Origin: Thozetella sp. PMI_491
Lineage: Eukaryota > Ascomycota > Sordariomycetes > Chaetosphaeriales > Chaetosphaeriaceae
NCBI GenBank assembly: GCA_021432635.1
Contig: MU270126.1
Location: forward strand, 62,001 to 126,000
Direction: 5' to 3'
DNA: 64,000 bases
The stretch's first letter is position 1. Each line of letters starts with the position of its first letter. Both the position numbers and the translations under genes were made by a program. Shown piece after piece: positions 54,909 through 64,000 of the stretch. The notes below the pieces were generated by a model, which was not told the DNA's origin, made no database searches, and saw nothing but the letters and a program-made list of their open reading frames with translations.

Positions 54909-57475
54909 GCTCCTTCCTAGCCCTTGGACAGGCTGAAAGTCCAAGGTTTTCGGCTCCCGACCACGGCACGAACTCCTTCCCCGAGCCCGTCTCCAATGGC
55001 TTGGATTGGGTTCGTGGGGAACGGCGCCGTGTGTTTTACGTAGACCGCGCTGCCGGGCCCACCGGTTTGTTGAATTTTAGAGTTGCGGCCCAATCACCCG
55101 GAACATAGCTGGGCGGCGGAGGAGCTCGATACCGAGACAGCTTGGCTCTTGCGTCGACAACATGTAATCCGCAGCCCGCGCGATGTCTTGGTTTCAGCAG
55201 GAGAGGCGCGAGAAGTTAGTCAGGGTCGAAGCAGCTTCGGAAGGCTGGGCGGTCGAGAGGGCGAGAACGACGGCGAGATACGCAGGAAAGGGCGGCAGGG
55301 CGAAGGTTGGGGTTCAGGAATGATTAGAGAGGATTATTAGAGTATTAGGTTTGGGCGGCGAGTGGCGCGAGGGAGAAAGATAACAGGCGTGAAGAGGACA
55401 AGAAGGTCGTCGGTGCCCTCCCTACACAGCGATCAAAGGGAAAATGCACGTCGAAAAGATGGGGAGAGGAATGGGGAAGGTGCGAGGGAAGTGAAGGGAA
55501 AATGGCGACCCAAGGTCGTGCAGGGAGACCGAAGCTACGGAGGAGAGTCGACCAGAAGAATTATCGAGACCCTGGGATGAGAATCGATCAAATATCAAAG
55601 CGGGTTAGCTACAGTCGTAGCTGCACGACTAGGTATGCTTCGAACAGGGGACAGGGCGAATTGCACCCTCGCAGCGGGAAGTGATCACTGGCGAGGGAGC
55701 ATCCAAAGTCACTCCAAGGTCCCAACCACGGCCCATGTCACGACGGGATTTCGTCAATTCGTCCCCTCTCACTAAATATCTCTTGCAGGGATCCCGCCCG
55801 CACTAAACCAGCCGAACCACAGCTGGAAAACGCTGTCACTGTCAGTGCTGCAGCCGGCCACCAAAGCATATCATCTGGGGTCCTTGGCCATCCTCCGGGC
55901 AAGCCAGCCTGCGCAGCACGGAGCTGAGCCATGTATGTACAGTACTTTGACGATACAACAAAGCCCTGACCCCCTCTTTCTTTCTTTTTTTGCTCAACAG
56001 CCACGCGGGGAGGGGAGGGGGTCTGGGATGCGGCACCGTCGTCACACGGGAGCGGCGAAGAATCGGCGCTCGGGTGCAGCGGTCGGTCACAGGAGAAACG
56101 ACAAGAGACCGGGGGCCTCGCACCTGGCGGTCCTTCTGCGAGCCACGTAACGCCGCGTCTCCCTGCTCGCTCGTGTCTTTTGTCCACTTTTCTCGCACCA
56201 AGATGCCCACTGGTTGCCGTGTCTCGACTTCCTAGATCGACTGAGGAAATGAAAGGAATACTCGGGAGAGCTTGGACTCCGACGAGTCCATGTTGTGGGC
56301 AGTTCTCTTCCCGAATGGGTTCCTGCCCGCAGGCGTGAGTGGCCCTCGACAGGGTTCACCGACCTGCAAGCGGGAGGCTGGAAAGGGGGGAAGGCCAGTG
56401 GCGTGACAGGGATGGAGCTCTCCATTCGATATCGGTGGGCCCACCGCCGACATCAAAATGGGAACGAGCAATACTGGACGGCGACCTTGGGACAACGGAC
56501 GCGCCGTCGCGCGAGGTTCTTTGGATCGGCCTAGGATGGCGCAAGTTTTCTGCACGGATTGGGTTTTTGGTTTGGCGACACCAGTGTTGCACATCTCCCG
56601 TTGCTTCTAGAGGATCGCCATCCCAAGACCGCCAACCAGGAAGAGGAAGAATACACCAACTAGTTCCCACCCCGGAAAATTGGCCCGCCTCTACAATCCA
56701 TCCCCTGTCTGTTTGTTAGCTTGGTACGAGACAAAGGCCAGCCAGATCTGAGAGCTTGAGCGCCAGAAACGGCCCTATTAGGCCCGCTGTTCGCCCTGTA
56801 AACCCTCCGCATCTTTCCATATGGGTTATGATGGTAAATATGAGACAGTGGCTTTTGAATTCCCACGCTAACAAACCAGCAGGGGCCGTATTGTAGTCGC
56901 CTTGGTGGTTTAGAAGAAAGCAAAATGGGCGCCTCAAACATGTCGATCCCTAAGCCACCTCCAATATCAAAGCGTTTTTAAGACTCGCCGATGCTACACG
57001 TCTCACTGCCACTACCGTGGATCCCGCTGAAGAACTTTGCGATCTGAACCAGAAAAGAAGAAGATTTTTTTTCTTCTGCTCACCTTCTGGAAATTGCTAA
57101 TGCCAAGACGACACACCATGGGACGCAGAACCAAATCATGCTGATTGATGGTGATGCTCGGGAGCTTGCGGCACGACACATGCCAAACGCACAGGCAGAG
57201 GACCGGCTAACTAAGCACTAACTTTGGACCACAGCTGCAGCATTCCAGGGGTACATTAGAGATTCCTCTAGCCATCAACTACCATGCTGCCTGTAGTGGC
57301 CCCCAAGCTCCGTTGGTGCCGGTCAAGTCCCTCTGACATCCTCCGTGTGCTCGAGTCCAAGTCCCTACCACCCACCCTTAGGCCCTGGAAGAAAGAAGAC
57401 GTACGTAGCGCCGCTGCTGGAGCATGCAGCAGGACATCCACCTCGTCCGAAGGAAGTACGCGCTCGTTAAAGTGC

Positions 57476-57514
57476 TCTTTAAAGTGGTTCTTTAAAGCGG
57501 TTCTTTAAAGTGGT
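57476..57514. repeat. Three 13-bp tandem units with TTTAAAG core
   Basis: Units TCTTTAAAGTGGT, TCTTTAAAGCGGT and TCTTTAAAGTGGT follow one another without a gap. A degenerate copy (GTTAAAGTG) lies just upstream near 57466. Confidence 0.9.
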
Positions 57515-60044
57515 AGGCGTACGCTAAGTGAGAATGAAATGTCCGGCAAAACGCCAGGGCGCCAACGACTTCAGTTTTTTAGTTTTTTAGGACGCCATAG
57601 CCTAGGCCCACGAATGTGTTTCGGCAACCTCCAGATCTGGCGATAGAAACGTAGAATCGCCCTAGCGAGGCGCATCAGTGGGGAGAGAGGCCTTATCGCC
57701 ATGGACGGCCCTAGGTGTGTGGGATATAGGAGGGAGCATCGACTCTTGCTATACAGGGTTGGACGCCTGATGCTGCGATCCTAGTGACGAACCCCAACGA
57801 ATTCTGTGCAGACCAAATTGTCTAAGCCAACACAAGGAAGGCAGTTGGGCCGGTCCTGCAGCCACCGAGGTGAAGTCACGGTCGTACCGTCTTCCACTCG
57901 AAGCTAGAGGCGCGAAAGAGGGCCGTTTAGGAGAGGTTGGGGATATGCCCTAGCCACTCCAAGTACAAGCGCCGAAGCGCAGGACATGCCCTCTCGACGA
58001 TGGGTGCTAGGGAGGCCCCTCGAATATACTTTGCATGCACCTAGTAGAGGGACCATGTCCACACCGGGAGAAGCGCGATCGGTGATGATACCTCGCCGCT
58101 TAGAGCCCTGTACTTGCTTTAGGTGCTCCGCTCTAGTACCCTGCATATCCCAAACAGCCAAAGCAAGAGCCCGCGAATGGGGGGGATCTTGACATGCAGT
58201 TTCGATGCAACGGGCATTCAGGCGAGCACATGTTTCCAGGATTGTTGCAGGCGCACGGTCGTGCGACAGAGGAGGGCAAGAAGTATGCTTGCTTCTGCGC
58301 CTGCTTGCCCCTCACCTAAATTCACGTTGTCATATTGGGGGCAACGTTTATGCCGACGACAAAATGGATAGGAGGTTGGTGTGGGTCGGAAGAGGGGGCG
58401 GGGCAGTCGCGGCATGTCGACCCGGTGGTCGGCCTAGGTTGAGTGAATCTCGGAGCAGCGCCGGTCAGTCAGCTTGAATTTCCATTTCCTTTGCCTACCC
58501 GAGGGAGTCAAGACACTCTTTGCCGTGCCCGCAAGGCTCGCTGTTGTTCAACATGACGGCAAAATCGCTTATAGAGATATACTTACCCAGGCCATTCCCA
58601 TGACTAGGGAGTCGGGGATGGGTTAACCCGGTCAAAACCGCGGGCGACCCCGAGCCGGGATCCTCTTCTTGACAGCACCTTGGCTTAACGTCAGGCCCAT
58701 ATAGAGTATTAAGTAGAAACGAGGCCACAGAGCAGACTTTCCCGGGTCTTCCTTCCTCTCCGCCACGGGTTTCACGTTTGCGACTACGGCTAGATGAGTG
58801 CACTGTACCTCCGACAACGATCTGATCTGTCAGGCTGGCGACTGAGCGACGATGGGCAAGGGAACAAGCGAGCTAGCTAGTAGGCTAACGGATCAGATCA
58901 CTCTGCGACCTCTATATGATTCATGACGGCGGGGAAGTGTTCAAGAGATTGCCTGCAGCCAGAAGATTCTTGCCAGAGGCAACCCTGCCGTGTCGTAGAC
59001 AGGCTTCAGACGAAGATGCCTTGGTGGGCAACCCGGCGGGGAACGGGTTTCGGCGCGGCAGGCTCGGGGTCGAGATATGACGCTCCGGACATAGGTTAGA
59101 AGCCAAGGCCAGGACCCAAGACCCGAGGCCTACCTCTGTGTTTTGGCGTGAGTGTCACTCAGAGTGCAAGACCAGGCCTGGCATGTTCGCGAGAGATTGA
59201 GGTTGATGCGCCGTATGTATTTGCATTTATAGAGACGGGCAGTGGAGCGGAGCATTCATGGAGACGCCTCATTCATAGATATGCGGAGCGGAGGCAGCCT
59301 CCGCACCACTTTCTAGGTGTGAATGAAAGTCCACGTATACTACAACGTACGGGCTGGCACCACAGCGGTGCGGCTCTGCGGGTTAGGTGACGTGTTTCTC
59401 CACGAGTCCACGCGACATCGTCATCTCCCAGGCCTACCTCTTTTGAGCCTCAAGGATCCAGGGTGTTGGTTTGGCGGTCGCGTTGCTGGGTTAGGCCCCG
59501 TCCGAGGGCCAGTCAAGCCAGTGTTGCCATGGCGGTGTAGGATGAGCACAGGGCGAATAGCGGCTCGCGTCCAATCTGTCGCCCCCCTCTGCTCCTCTCG
59601 TCTATTACCTTACCCCTCAACCCCTGCACAGGCCAGTTCGGGGCTCCACCAAGCCATTGTTTCAGATCTAGCATGGAGGGGCACAGATTTGAGCGATTGC
59701 CCACTCGATTTCGCCCAGCTCCTTGAAGATCACGGGAAAGATCTGCCTTCACACTGTTTCCACCCGCCCAGTTTAGGCCCCATGATACAGTAAACAACAG
59801 GGCCGTCGCACTTGGCGTCATCTCGTCTTTTCTGTCGTGGTGTCACTGCCATCAAGTGTTTACACTTCTGAAACGAGCGAGGCGAGCTTGTTGCCTGGAG
59901 ACGGAGCCGAGAGCGAGGGAAGCGATCCCCGGGGCTGGACATTATCCCTCGCCACCGTCCAGCCTGACCGGAGACCGACCCGACCGTGAGGCTTTGTTGG
60001 GGAGGAGGGAAGAGAAGGAGAAAGGGGAGCCGGGGGGAAGCGGT

Positions 60045-60130
60045 GGTTAGGACCAGCAATAGGTAGGACCAGCAATAGGTAGGACCAGCAATAGGTAGGA
60101 CCAGCAATAGGTAGGACCAGCAATAGGTAG
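60045..60130. repeat. 16-bp minisatellite, five copies
   Basis: Unit AGGTAGGACCAGCAAT is repeated at 60061, 60077, 60093 and 60109. An imperfect copy comes first (60045) and a 6-base partial copy last. The period is not a multiple of three, so it is not a coding repeat. Confidence 0.95.
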
Positions 60131-62344
60131 ACAAACAGTTCGTCCGTCGGTTGAGGCGGCCGCCCGCAAGGCCCGCAGCTAATTTGGCGGGCGGCTCTGC
60201 TTCTGACTGGGCAGCTCTCGGCGCGCATACATCACCCGGCGGCTAAGAGTTGTTTCGCAATTCAATGAATTGAGCGCCGAGAGCGCACTGCGTCGGCAGG
60301 CGCAGCGGGGGTCTTGCCTGCCTCCCCGCCCAGCCTAGCGTTCCTGATTTGCTGAAGAAGGGTGAAAGCGCAAGCACACATTGTCCCAACACACGCGCCG
60401 ACCGCTGGAAGGATTCCTTCGGGAAACCGCCTGGAAGCCACGAGCTTGCGCTCCTGCAGGCCGAATGCAGCCTGTCCGAAGGCCGCCGATGCGTCGTGAG
60501 TCGTAGCTGGCCGCAAGGAGCCAACGCCGCAGTGAAAAATAGCAAGCACCCGGAAGGGGGTGAAAGGGAGGGGGGTGGGGGGACTGACACTTCGACTCAA
60601 GGGACAAGGGACGAGTCAAACAGCAAGAAACAAAGCCCATTGACAGCACGTCCACTTTGGGGGCCCGACGCGCTCGAGCGCCTGAGATCATTGCCTGAGA
60701 TCATTATTATTCCCTCTTGTGGGCAGTATGGCTCTCTGCGAGAGGGCGCAGAAGGAGATGGAGAGAGTGGAGGTAAGAGAGGCCAGGACAAGGGGAAGGA
60801 GAGACTGCCCTCGTAGGGCAATTATGCCCATCGCTATAGGCGTCTAAACTGGAGAGCCAGCTGGCATCATCATCACGAACTGGCCAATTTCGGCGCTGGG
60901 AACCTCGCCCATGCAAGTGACAGAGCAGCACGAGCCATGGAACGAGGAAGCCGCGATGCTTGTGGGCCCCACCCCGGCTTGGGAGAAATTGAATGAGTGG
61001 CCCGCCTCCCAGAGGACGACCAGATCCCGACCGACATGCAACCCTGGCCAATCAAACGCGCGCCTATTAATAGCAGGCATGTCTGAGGTTTTCTTGGTCG
61101 AGCTAGCCGCCGTCGGCCAGTGATGTGGGATTTTTGGTCTCGAGGCTTGCGCTGATTGGACGCAGCGTCCCACCTCTCGACCACCCAGAGGCACCCTGGA
61201 GGAGGTGGTGGAGCGGGGGGCCCAGACTGGGACAACCCCCGTCGACGGAGCAGGTGCTCGAAGGGGCCCGGGGGGTCCCCCCTCCCCATTGCCCCAATCC
61301 TTAGTGCCTGTTGCTATTCTTCGCTACGCTGCGCGAGCGCTGTGTGAGGGTGTCTGCTGCGCTACTCGTCCAGCCTGTCCCGCCCCTGCAAACTGCACTG
61401 GCAATCGGCGCCAGCGCCAACCCCAGCGCCTCTCGTCACCCAATTCGACCACAATCCTTGCCTGCACTCGATCGTTCCGAATCCTAGACCCCGACTCTTC
61501 CTCCCCCAGTCCGCTGCCTCCATCCAATTCCCGTCCTGCATCTTTTCACATATTCCACTTCTCGGTTCTGTGTTTTCCTCTTCCTCCCCCCTTCCGCCCC
61601 AATCCCTTCCCTTTCCCTTGCGAAACATACTCCGAACCGAGTCTGCAGGACCGTTGCAGAAAGGACACGCCCAGACTTGCGCGTGAACGAGAGAACGAGC
61701 GAGAAGCGCTGTCGACAGAGCGCCTGTCTTGTGGTGCGACACCGACGCCTAAGACAACAGCCGCTCAGACAAACAAAGGGCGTCTTGCACTCACGGTCTA
61801 CGGGGTCGACATTACTTTTTTTTAATCGACTCTCGCGTTTGCATTCTCTCAACCTTCCAACACGCACAATACAGTTTCGACCATGTATTGTTGACAATTA
61901 CTTCTATGACTTGCTCGCGCCTCCTCGATTTCCTCTTCAACCTCTAGACCCTCGATTCTCTAAGGTGCTGCCTACCCGACGCATGCTCGTCACGATCATC
62001 CTCTCGCACCAATCCGGCATTTCACCTTGCCATATTCGCGGAGAGCATTCGCCCCCGGTCGCCTCAGATTCTCACGCGAATCTACACTGCGAATCTCGGC
62101 GACGAATCGAGCGCCAGCTTGGTCTGGCAATCTAGAAAGCCTCGAACCGGCACAGCAGCGCTGTCCCGTTCTGCCGCCGATCGCACGTCGTGCAAGGTCC
62201 CTTCTTGACCCGGACTTGCCACAAACTCTCCTTCTTGATTTAAATAGTCGCGCCTTCGACTCAATCCTGCCGAGTGCCTACGCAACGGCAAACATTGGGC
62301 AGCCCAGCGGGAGAAAAATAGAGGTGGGAGGTTTGTACTGAAAC

Positions 62345-64000
62345 ATGCCGTCTGCTGCGGCTCGTCGCATTTACGAGGACCAAATACCCTCACTCATGTC
62401 AGTTTTCGATATGGATCCGGAAATGATGGCAGACCGAGGCTTCGTTACAGTCGATCCCAAAATAATGGAGGTTCAGGCCCCCAAACTTCCAACGGATTCA
62501 CAGCCTCAGTTGAGGCCAAGCACTCTGCCGTCAGATGCCACAGCCCACAAGCACAATGACAGCACCTCCACCCAAACGACAGAATCCGCAGAGTCATCAC
62601 CAACGACCACCGTCTCCTGTACCGACTCTTCATCTCTCTCCGACCCTTCGCCGTCGTCGTCCCCCGACTCGCCTGTTAACCTGCTCCCGCTCTCGTCGTT
62701 CGGGGCCACCTCGTTCGGTGGCCTCTCAGGGTTGACCAGTCTAACCGTTTCTGACGCGACCCCTCCCGAACGACCGATGACTTCCCCTGCGACAAGGAGA
62801 GCCAAAAACATGAAGGGCCTCTCGATCCAGCCTCCTTTCAACTCGCTGTCCAACACCCTCGTCTCGGAGCCTGCCTCACCGTCATTCATCAAACCCGTAA
62901 TACCCTCGATGAAGAGGAAGCCGAGCCAGCTGAGCCTCAAGACGAACTCGTCGGACTTGATCACCAGGACGACACTCGAGATCCCTCAGTCGCCCTCAAT
63001 GCCACCGATACTCCAGCGTCGCGCCTTGAAGCACTCGACGTCGTCCCCCCACATGCTGTCGGCCTTGAAGTCGGCCACCTTCGGCCCTACCGGAGGCATG
63101 ACAATCCCCACGGTGTTGGAACGGAACGAATCCGGGTTGTCCGAGTTTTTGCGCCCGTCTAAACCCGCCTCACAATTTGGATCAACCATTATTATGGAGG
63201 AGGACTCACCAATCAAGGCGCAAGTTGCCAACCGTGCCGCCTACGATTTTGAACCGTACCACGAAGTAGAGAACAATGAAGATCAAAAGTCCCCGGGATA
63301 CCCGGATGGGCCCATCGCCATCTACGGGGACAACGTGTTCCTCTACCTGGAGCCTACCGCCGAGGAAGCGTCGCGATTCGACATAGTCATCAATGTAGCA
63401 CACGAGGTCAAGAATCCCTTTGAGAGCTTAGCCAAGAACCAACAAGAACAAGCCCCTCAGGGGAAGCCGGCCGACGAGTCGCCTATACCAGACACGGCGG
63501 TCACGACGGCCAGCTTCGCAACTGCCTTCGAATTTCAGCCCAGCGAAGACTCGGCGGAAACACCGACTACACCCAAGCCAATGCTCTTTAAGGAGCCTGA
63601 GTACATCCACATGCCTTGGGAACATAACACTGACATTGTGCCTGATCTCATGATGCTCTGCGAGACGATCGAGAGGAAGACGAAGGAGGGCAAGAAAGTG
63701 CTCGTCCATTGCCAGCAGGGCGCGAGCCGTTCAGCCAGCCTGATCATTGCGTACGGCATGTACCAGAACCCCGAACTGAGCGTCAATGACGCATATTACG
63801 CAGCCCAGGCGAAGAGCAAGTGGATCAGCCCCAACATGAGGCTGATGTACTGCCTGCAAGATTTTCAGAAGGAGGTGTCCAAGAAGAAGCTCGGGTCAGG
63901 CTCGATCTTCTTGAAGCCGCGCCCAGGCAAAAGCCCGACGAAGCACCGCATGACTTTGTCGGCTGATAATATTGACGTGTCACCCAAGGAGCCCCTGACA
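62345..64000 (+). CDS. msg5: MSG5-like dual-specificity MAP kinase phosphatase (3' end beyond window)
   Basis: Open from the ATG at 62345 to the window edge, 552 codons without a stop, so the C-terminus is missing. MSG5-type phosphatases dephosphorylate cell-wall-integrity and mating MAP kinases. The first ~310 residues are Ser/Thr/Pro-rich and disordered, with a conserved-looking start (MPSAAARRIYEDQIPSLMSV). The catalytic domain begins near GPIAIYGDNVFLYLEPTAEEASRFDIVINVAHEV. It is interrupted by a Gln/Glu-rich insert of about 60 residues and resumes at YIHMPWEHNTDIVPDL, where D430 is a candidate general acid. The active site is VHCQQGASRSASLIIAY with C456 and R462. KWISPNMRLMYCLQDF closes the fold. 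No intron is visible in this part. It has a long CT-rich upstream region. Confidence 0.92.
   Translation, partial: MPSAAARRIYEDQIPSLMSVFDMDPEMMADRGFVTVDPKIMEVQAPKLPTDSQPQLRPSTLPSDATAHKHNDSTSTQTTESAESSPTTTVSCTDSSSLSDPSPSSSPDSPVNLLPLSSFGATSFGGLSGLTSLTVSDATPPERPMTSPATRRAKNMKGLSIQPPFNSLSNTLVSEPASPSFIKPVIPSMKRKPSQLSLKTNSSDLITRTTLEIPQSPSMPPILQRRALKHSTSSPHMLSALKSATFGPTGGMTIPTVLERNESGLSEFLRPSKPASQFGSTIIMEEDSPIKAQVANRAAYDFEPYHEVENNEDQKSPGYPDGPIAIYGDNVFLYLEPTAEEASRFDIVINVAHEVKNPFESLAKNQQEQAPQGKPADESPIPDTAVTTASFATAFEFQPSEDSAETPTTPKPMLFKEPEYIHMPWEHNTDIVPDLMMLCETIERKTKEGKKVLVHCQQGASRSASLIIAYGMYQNPELSVNDAYYAAQAKSKWISPNMRLMYCLQDFQKEVSKKKLGSGSIFLKPRPGKSPTKHRMTLSADNIDVSPKEPLT

Larger units (their letters stand above)
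54909..62344. other. 7.4 kb gene-poor region, then the leader of the MSG5-like gene
   Basis: No coding region can be supported. About 55.2-55.6 kb is GA-rich, which is CT-rich on the minus strand and fits a leader of the disordered protein gene. Tandem repeats lie at 57476-57514 (13-bp unit) and 60045-60130 (16-bp unit). About 61.4-62.3 kb is CT-rich on + and probably forms the MSG5-like leader. No tRNA, rRNA or transposon features were recognised. Confidence 0.5.

Overview
The window looks like nuclear chromosomal DNA from a filamentous ascomycete (Pezizomycotina, probably Sordariomycetes). Evidence: GC-rich protein genes with short introns (GTRNGT donors, YAG acceptors), long CT-rich leaders, a PacC/Rim101 pH regulator, fungal-type SPC1, TIM8 and MIOS/SEA4 genes, and no bacterial operons. 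The species is not assigned. I rebuilt exon structures by hand from open frames, splice signals and phase continuity. Exon lists in each entry are in genome coordinates.

Layout. 1-14 kb is a dense housekeeping block: RBX1 (+), SPC1 (-), an Alr-type CorA magnesium transporter (+), TIM8 (+), ribosomal protein uL23/L25 (-) head to head with the 25S rRNA methyltransferase BMT2 (+), a short-chain dehydrogenase (-), and the enolase-phosphatase UTR4 of methionine salvage (-). 14.2-21.3 kb is a long gene-poor stretch ending in the CT-rich leader of a Ran1/Ksp1-like kinase (+). A second gap leads to a vacuolar amino-acid transporter of the AVT1 type (+, seven exons, first intron GC-AG). A 3.5 kb gap packed with GCCAAG motifs precedes pacC (+). 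Next come an APH-fold kinase-like gene (-), a DUF2235 alpha/beta hydrolase (+), the GATOR2/SEA subunit MIOS/SEA4 (-), a protein with two dsRNA-binding-like domains (+), tRNA 2'-phosphotransferase TPT1 (-) and a large disordered Pezizomycotina protein (-). A 7.4 kb gene-poor stretch then precedes an MSG5-like MAP-kinase phosphatase (+), which is cut by the right edge.

Functional themes. Ribosome and RNA maintenance is represented by L25, BMT2 and TPT1. Nutrient and ambient signalling is represented by MIOS/SEA4 and AVT1 at the TORC1/vacuole axis, PacC, the Ran1-like kinase and the MSG5-like phosphatase. The signalling genes tend to have the longest upstream regions.

Most striking: at least 21 copies of the PacC consensus GCCARG occur in the 1.9 kb upstream of pacC, including an inverted pair followed by 11-bp tandem copies. 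Second: an in-frame TAG separates the dsRBD gene from 142 further codons in the same frame. No tRNA, rRNA, CRISPR or intact transposon was recognised.
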